Source: Nocardia aobensis NBRC 100429
Lineage (GTDB): Bacteria; Actinomycetota; Actinomycetes; Mycobacteriales; Mycobacteriaceae
Reading direction: 5' to 3'
Length of the DNA stretch: 33,443 nucleotides
NCBI RefSeq assembly: GCF_000308375.1
Contig: NZ_BAFQ01000108.1
Span: forward strand, 1-33,443
The notes under the pieces are model-generated. The model saw only the letters and a program-made list of their open reading frames with translations. It was not told the DNA's origin and made no database searches. Position 1 is the first letter of the stretch, and every line of letters starts with the position of its first letter. Shown piece after piece: positions 29,231-33,443 of this stretch. The position numbers were made by a program, and so were the translations under genes.

Positions 29231-30055
29231 GTGATCGACCCCGAATCCGAAGAATCCGGCACCGACGCGATCGTGGCGGATCTGCGCCGCGCCGGATGCG
29301 TCTTCGCCGAGGAGGAAGCGGCCTTGCTCCGGCAGGCCGCCTCCTCACCCGGCGAACTGTCCGCACTCCTCGCCCGCCGCATCGAAGGCATACCGCTCGA
29401 ATATCTGGTGGGCTGGGCCGACTTTCGCGGTGTCCGGGTGGCGCTCGACCCCGGCGTCTTCGTGCCGCGGCAGCGCACCGCGTTCCTGATCGACGAGGCG
29501 CTCGAACGCACCGCCGCCCGGCCGGGTGATCGGCGCACCGTGGTCGACATGTGTTGTGGCTCCGGCGCATTGGGCCTGGCGGCGACGACCGCACTGCGCG
29601 CCGGTGGGGTGGACGTCGAGCTGCTCGCCGCCGATATCGACACCGTCGCGGTGGCGTGTGCGCGGCGCAATCTGGAACCGCTGGGCGCGCAGGTGTTCCA
29701 GGGCGACCTGTTCGCCGCCCTGCCCGGCGAACTGATCGGACGCGTGGATCTGCTCCTGGCCAACACCCCGTATGTGCCGACGGCGATGATCGCCCGGATG
29801 CCGCCGGAAGCCCGCGACCACGAACCCCGCACCGCCCTCGACGGCGGCGAGGACGGACTCGACGTGCTGCGCCGCGTGGCCGACGCCGCCGGGCGGTGGC
29901 TGACGGTCGACGGCTGGATGCTGGTCGAGATCGGCACCGCCCAGATCGACGCCGCGACCGCGATCGTCGCGGCAGCGGGGCTGCGGCCCGCGATCGCGGA
30001 ATCGCCCGATTACGGCGCGACCGTGGTGTGCGGAACCAGAACACACGCCGGCTGA
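29231..30055 (+). CDS. PrmC/HemK-related protein-(glutamine-N5) methyltransferase-like
   Basis: A 274-residue protein. The N-terminal helical domain ends with Gly-Ile-Pro-Leu-Glu-Tyr-Leu-Val-Gly-Trp-Ala-Asp-Phe, then Val-Phe-Val-Pro-Arg-Gln-Arg-Thr as in PrmC. Motif I is Val-Asp-Met-Cys-Cys-Gly-Ser-Gly-Ala-Leu-Gly (about 99-109), followed by Ala-Ala-Asp-Ile-Asp and the catalytic loop Asn-Thr-Pro-Tyr-Val-Pro. In true PrmC that loop is Asn-Pro-Pro-Tyr. Actinobacteria carry such a PrmC-related paralogue of unknown target in addition to PrmC. GTG 29231 is the only suitable start; no clear ribosome site. Confidence 0.87.
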   Translation: MIDPESEESGTDAIVADLRRAGCVFAEEEAALLRQAASSPGELSALLARRIEGIPLEYLVGWADFRGVRVALDPGVFVPRQRTAFLIDEALERTAARPGDRRTVVDMCCGSGALGLAATTALRAGGVDVELLAADIDTVAVACARRNLEPLGAQVFQGDLFAALPGELIGRVDLLLANTPYVPTAMIARMPPEARDHEPRTALDGGEDGLDVLRRVADAAGRWLTVDGWMLVEIGTAQIDAATAIVAAAGLRPAIAESPDYGATVVCGTRTHAG

Positions 30056-30065
30056 GCGGCCGGAG

Positions 30066-30572
30066 CTAGCTGCCGATGCCGCGGCGGAGGTCGTCGGCCG
30101 TGCGCAACCGCGCCCGCACCTCCGCCATATCCGCCTCGAGCGCACCGAGATCCGGTCGGGTGGCCGCCGTGGCATAGTCGGCGACACCCGCCTCGACCGC
30201 CGCGACGGCACGTTCGGCCTGTGCCCGCTGCGCGGTGCGCGCGTCGGGATGCAGCATCGAGATCGCGACCAGGTGGTCGTCGAGAGCCAGTGCCGACTGC
30301 TCCAGATCGGCCCGGAGGGTGACCGTTGCCGCCGTGTCGTATGCGGTCACCGCGCGCACCGCCGTCATCGCATCGCGCAGGCGGCGGTGCAGGCGGGCCT
30401 CGGGGTCGTGCGATCGCGCCCACGCCGACGGTGCGCGGGTGGCCGTGCCCGGCACCACCTGGTTCTCGGCGGCGATACGGCGGCGCTGATGCGCCAGGGC
30501 CACCGCGCCGGCCGCGATCGCCCCGCCCACGATCACCAGGAAGGCCGGCACGAGCAGTAGCAGCACGAACAT
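30066..30572 (-). CDS. Small membrane-anchored coiled-coil protein
   Basis: A 168-residue protein with one N-terminal membrane segment (residues 2-28), a basic cytoplasmic start (Gln-Arg-Arg-Arg), and a long Ala/Arg/Glu/Asp-rich helical region with heptad-like spacing to the C-terminus. GGGAGC precedes ATG 30572. The gene lies 1 base after the stop of the zinc-ribbon gene and is third in an operon with the SPFH gene. No family is recognised with certainty; its topology fits a partner that scaffolds the SPFH protein at the membrane. Confidence 0.7.
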   Translation of the reverse strand: MFVLLLLVPAFLVIVGGAIAAGAVALAHQRRRIAAENQVVPGTATRAPSAWARSHDPEARLHRRLRDAMTAVRAVTAYDTAATVTLRADLEQSALALDDHLVAISMLHPDARTAQRAQAERAVAAVEAGVADYATAATRPDLGALEADMAEVRARLRTADDLRRGIGS

Positions 30573-30573
30573 G

Positions 30574-32241
30574 TCAGCTCCCGTGATGAACGACGGTGGT
30601 GTGGCCGGTGCTGTGATGGTGGGTTCCGCCGCCGTGCCACATCGAGAAGGCGACGACCGCGCCGATGATGAGCAGCGTCACGACGGTGACGAAGGCGGCG
30701 AGTTTGACCTTGCTCCACGGCCGCTGCCCGACGACCTCACCGGTCAGGCCGTTGATGTAGACCCGGAACGGGGTGTTCGCGTAGACCACGGTCAGCAGCC
30801 AGATCGGCAGCAGAATGTGCTTGTACGCCAGCGAATTCCAGCTCGACCGCAGATCGTGGACGCGCTGGCGGTCGCCGCCGATGTCCGCGCGCACGGTCTG
30901 CTCGATGACCTTCTCCATCCGGGTGCGGGCGACCGGGAACATCTGCTCGGCGTCGCGATCGTAGGTGCGGGCCAGATGCCCGGCGACGTACTCCGGCGAA
31001 TAGCCGGTGGCCTCCGCGACCGGCCAGGGTTCGAGTTCGGCCACGCGTGCGCTGTCGTCGATGTCGTTGGCGAGGATCGGCAGATCGTCGAATCGGTTGC
31101 CGACCTCACCCATCGCCGGATACCAGCGAATTTCGGTGCGGCTCTTCAGCTCTCCGTCGTCCCAGTAACGTTCGGTGTACTCTTCGCCGCGTTCACCGCG
31201 ATACCACGTGTGCACGTCGGCGTCGTAGGTGAAGTAGGCGTGGTAGACGCTGGCGAGCGAACCGAGCCGCTTGTACTTCTTGAACGCGGTCGGGGCGAAC
31301 CACCGTCCGGAGACCCACTTCTCGACGCGTTCACGCGCGGTCTTCTCGTCGATGCGGAACGGGACGACACCGTCCACCGGCAACCGGGCGGGAGCATTGT
31401 GCACGTCGTCACGCTGGATCGGCGTGGCACAGTAGGGGCAGCGGGTCGCGGTCAGACTGCCGACGAAAGTGGTTGTGCCACCGCAATTCTGGCACTTCAC
31501 CTCTCGTTCCCCGGTGACCTCCGGGCCGGCGGTCACGGCCTGCAGCGCACGCAACTCCCCCATCGCCTGCCGCAGATCCCGCGCGACGACCGGCGCCCGC
31601 GGCGCCGACAGCGGCGAGTAGTTCCCGCAACTGGGACACCGCAACTGCTGCGAGGCGATATCGAACACCAACTGGCCACCGCAGGCCGTACAGGGGTAGG
31701 TACGCGTCAGTTCGGTCCGGTGCAGCATGGCCGGATCTGCGGAACCCTGCGGGGCCATACGAGGTGGCGACCCATCCTCGAAGCCGCCGGATAGGTCGTT
31801 CCCGCGACCGAGTGGCGTCGTGGCGGGCGGCGGGACGGGCGGTGTCATGCCTGGCTGCGCGCCACCTGGTCGCGTGGCAGGCGGCGGAATGAGGGCCGTT
31901 GTGCCAGGCGTCGAGCCGAGTGGGGGCATGGCAGGCGGCGCGCCGGATGGCGTCGTGGCCGCCGGCGGATAGAGCGCCGGGCCGACGCCCACCGGTGGCG
32001 GCGTCGTGCCGTCCCGCATGCGGTAACCACCGCCCGGCATGGGTGACGGGGGCATACTCCCCGGCTCGCGATTGCCACCGGGCGCATGTGACCGCAACGG
32101 AGGCACCCCCTCGGTTTCGCGATAACCATCCAGCGCAGGCGGCCGCAGCGGAGGTGGCGTCATACCCTCGGATTCGCCGTGGCTGCCCCGGAGCGGTGGC
32201 GGCACCGGAGACGAGTTCGGTTGTGGGCGTGGGTCGTTCAT
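30574..32241 (-). CDS. Double zinc-ribbon membrane protein with proline-rich repeat N-terminus (YdjG-like)
   Basis: A 555-residue protein. Residues 15-165 are Pro/Gly-rich, with a degenerate repeat of about 17 residues (around 20-88) and a second Pro-rich block (90-147). Two zinc ribbons follow: Cys184/187 with Cys202/205, and Cys250/253 with Cys268/271. After a soluble alpha/beta region, two membrane segments lie near the C-terminus (Leu-Leu-Pro-Ile-Trp-Leu-Leu-Thr-Val-Val and Phe-Val-Thr-Val-Val-Thr-Leu-Leu-Ile-Ile), and the tail is His-rich. Zinc-ribbon/membrane proteins next to a YdjI-type SPFH protein are known in Bacillus. ATG 32241 is chosen because the Pro-rich region and a GGGGGA site start there. 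Confidence 0.83.
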   Translation of the reverse strand: MNDPRPQPNSSPVPPPLRGSHGESEGMTPPPLRPPALDGYRETEGVPPLRSHAPGGNREPGSMPPSPMPGGGYRMRDGTTPPPVGVGPALYPPAATTPSGAPPAMPPLGSTPGTTALIPPPATRPGGAQPGMTPPVPPPATTPLGRGNDLSGGFEDGSPPRMAPQGSADPAMLHRTELTRTYPCTACGGQLVFDIASQQLRCPSCGNYSPLSAPRAPVVARDLRQAMGELRALQAVTAGPEVTGEREVKCQNCGGTTTFVGSLTATRCPYCATPIQRDDVHNAPARLPVDGVVPFRIDEKTARERVEKWVSGRWFAPTAFKKYKRLGSLASVYHAYFTYDADVHTWYRGERGEEYTERYWDDGELKSRTEIRWYPAMGEVGNRFDDLPILANDIDDSARVAELEPWPVAEATGYSPEYVAGHLARTYDRDAEQMFPVARTRMEKVIEQTVRADIGGDRQRVHDLRSSWNSLAYKHILLPIWLLTVVYANTPFRVYINGLTGEVVGQRPWSKVKLAAFVTVVTLLIIGAVVAFSMWHGGGTHHHSTGHTTVVHHGS

Positions 32242-32267
32242 CGGTCCCCCGGTTCGCTGGTGTGCGG

Positions 32268-33440
32268 CTAGCCGGCGGGAGGCGGCGGGGGCGGGGTGCC
32301 GGGCAGCGGCGGCGGACCACCGAACAACGACTGCAGCGCGGGGACGGTCGAGGCCGCGGCCCACGCGGACATGCCGGTGGTCCAGACGTTCGTCTGCGGG
32401 GTGAGGCGGCCGGCGGCGACGAACTGGCGTAGCTGGTCGACCGGGAAGGGACCCGCCGCCTGCCCGTCGAGGTCGATGTGGAACTGCTGCTGCACCGGAA
32501 GCGGCGGTGGCTGCTGCCCGTAGCCCGGCTGGGCGTAGCCGGCGGCGGGCTGGGCGAACGCGCCCTGCATCGCGCCCGCCATCTGCCCGCCCAGGGCCAC
32601 GCCCATTCCGGCCTGCATCGCCGCGCCCATCGCACCGCCGCCGGGATTCTGCGCGGCGGCGAGCATCGCGTCGGCCGCCTGCACCTGCTGGTACCGGTTC
32701 GGATCACGGACGTTGTCGGCGAATCCACTGGCCTCGACGCCCCGGGCCACACCGCGGGTCATCGCCTGCTGGATCTCCTCCGGCAGCGAGATGGTCATGG
32801 TGACCGCGTCGACGCCCAGTCCGAACGGCGCCACCCGCTGCGCCACGAATTCGCGGAGCTTGTCGGACAATTCGACCTGACGCCCCTGCAGATCGATCGC
32901 GCCGAGACCGGTGGCGAGCACCATATCCGAGAACGCGAGCGCGACCGTGCGCCGCAGCAGATCGGTGATCTGCTCCATGTCGACGACGCTCTCGGTGCCG
33001 ATCACCTGGCGCAGGAACACGGCCGGGTCGACCACCTTCACGATGGTGGTGCCGTTGGCGCGGACCTGCACCATGCGAAAGTCGGGGTCGCGCACCGTCA
33101 CCGGTTGCGGTGTGCCCCAGCGGAAATCGGTGACCGGCCGGGTGTTGACGAAATACACCTCCGAGCGGAACGGGCTGTTGAACCCTTGCTTCCACCCCTG
33201 CAGGGTGGACATGATCGGCATGTTCTCCGTGGTCAGGGCGTAATGGCCGGGCTCGTAGCGGTCGGCCAGCTGCCCTCGGTAGACGAAGACGGCCTGCTGG
33301 CCCTCGCGCACGATCAGTTCGGCGCCGTTCTTGATCTCGTTGTCGTAGCGCGGGAATCGCCACGCCAGCGTGGAATTCGTATCGTCGAGCCATTCGATGA
33401 TGTCGACGAATTCACCGCGGATCTTGTCCATCAGGCCCAT
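32268..33440 (-). CDS. SPFH/band-7 protein with C-terminal GYF_2 domain (YdjI-like)
   Basis: A 390-residue protein. Met-Gly-Leu-Met-Asp-Lys-Ile-Arg-Gly-Glu-Phe-Val-Asp-Ile-Ile-Glu-Trp at the start is the signature of the YdjI ('virion core protein') SPFH group. The SPFH domain spans about 30-240, with Gln-Ala-Val-Phe-Val-Tyr-Arg-Gly near 48-55. A Gly/Ala/Met/Gln-rich low-complexity stretch follows (270-315), then a GYF_2-like domain (about 322-370, Gly-Pro-Phe-Pro-Val-Asp-Gln-Leu, Val-Trp) that binds proline-rich peptides, and a polyproline tail. The GYF_2 domain could bind the proline-rich region of the neighbouring zinc-ribbon protein. Start at 33440, at the right edge; upstream signals are outside the window. 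Confidence 0.9.
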   Translation of the reverse strand: MGLMDKIRGEFVDIIEWLDDTNSTLAWRFPRYDNEIKNGAELIVREGQQAVFVYRGQLADRYEPGHYALTTENMPIMSTLQGWKQGFNSPFRSEVYFVNTRPVTDFRWGTPQPVTVRDPDFRMVQVRANGTTIVKVVDPAVFLRQVIGTESVVDMEQITDLLRRTVALAFSDMVLATGLGAIDLQGRQVELSDKLREFVAQRVAPFGLGVDAVTMTISLPEEIQQAMTRGVARGVEASGFADNVRDPNRYQQVQAADAMLAAAQNPGGGAMGAAMQAGMGVALGGQMAGAMQGAFAQPAAGYAQPGYGQQPPPLPVQQQFHIDLDGQAAGPFPVDQLRQFVAAGRLTPQTNVWTTGMSAWAAASTVPALQSLFGGPPPLPGTPPPPPPAG

Positions 33441-33443
33441 GCG

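Overview
The window is high-GC DNA from an actinomycete, most likely a Nocardia or a close Mycobacteriales relative. The support is very high third-position GC, frequent GTG starts, F420-type oxidoreductases (LLM and PPOX classes), an L,D-transpeptidase with the mycobacterial domain order, class I fumarase, an MmyB-type regulator and SigF/SigB-style promoters. The genus is an inference from gene content. I see no tRNA, rRNA, CRISPR array, insertion sequence or phage gene.

Layout. (a) 1-3375: the 5' end of a GNAT acetyltransferase leaving the left edge, a LysE/GAP-like membrane protein followed by a glycine-riboswitch-like motif, a small secreted protein with a strong terminator, a methyltransferase gene broken by an internal frame-shifting deletion, and an aminoglycoside-nucleotidyltransferase-like gene. 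(b) 3370-9893: an accessory oxidoreductase region with a TetR regulator carrying an extra Hin-like helix-turn-helix, divergent from an FAD monooxygenase over two identical-half-site operators; a second, paralogous FAD monooxygenase behind a 23-codon coupled leader ORF; a PPOX F420 protein; a SnoaL-like protein; and an XRE/MmyB regulator. (c) 9950-12769: an Abm-domain protein, class I fumarase and a MarR regulator.

(d) 12801-17546: a compact stressosome/partner-switching operon, rsbR-rsbS-rsbT-rsbX and a multidomain RsbU_N-PAS-GAF-PP2C-HATPase protein, behind a GTTT-N15-GGGTAT (SigF/SigB-type) promoter. Similar promoter-like sequences lie before a small orphan gene (22799) and a holin-like/DUF3618 pair (23812 to 23142). 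A free RsbV-like STAS protein sits at 24042. Together these look like a local general-stress neighbourhood, although no sigma factor is in the window.

(e) 17549-21546: an XRE-TetR double-HTH regulator divergent from an overlapping acyl-CoA dehydrogenase / APH-type kinase / SDR operon. This matches the LvaC/LvaA/LvaD and ACAD10/ACAD11 logic, in which a 4-hydroxyacyl-CoA is phosphorylated and then rearranged for beta-oxidation. (f) 21593-30055: a methyltransferase, the stress genes above, an LLM F420 oxidoreductase with a 14-bp palindromic operator, an FchA/FTCD_C-type folate enzyme, an L,D-transpeptidase, a FolD paralogue in which the catalytic lysine position is leucine, a secreted YdcF/DUF218 protein and a PrmC-related methyltransferase. 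(g) 30066-33440 (minus strand): an SPFH-GYF2 protein, a double zinc-ribbon membrane protein with a proline-rich repeat region, and a small TM/coiled-coil protein, resembling the Bacillus YdjI/YdjG/YdjH membrane-stress set.

The most interesting points are the stressosome operon with its fused phosphatase-kinase and shared promoter type, the probable 4-hydroxyacyl-CoA kinase/dehydrogenase operon under a double-HTH regulator, two different double-HTH TetR architectures in one window, and the apparent split of FolD's two activities between a Lys-lacking FolD and an Fch-like protein.
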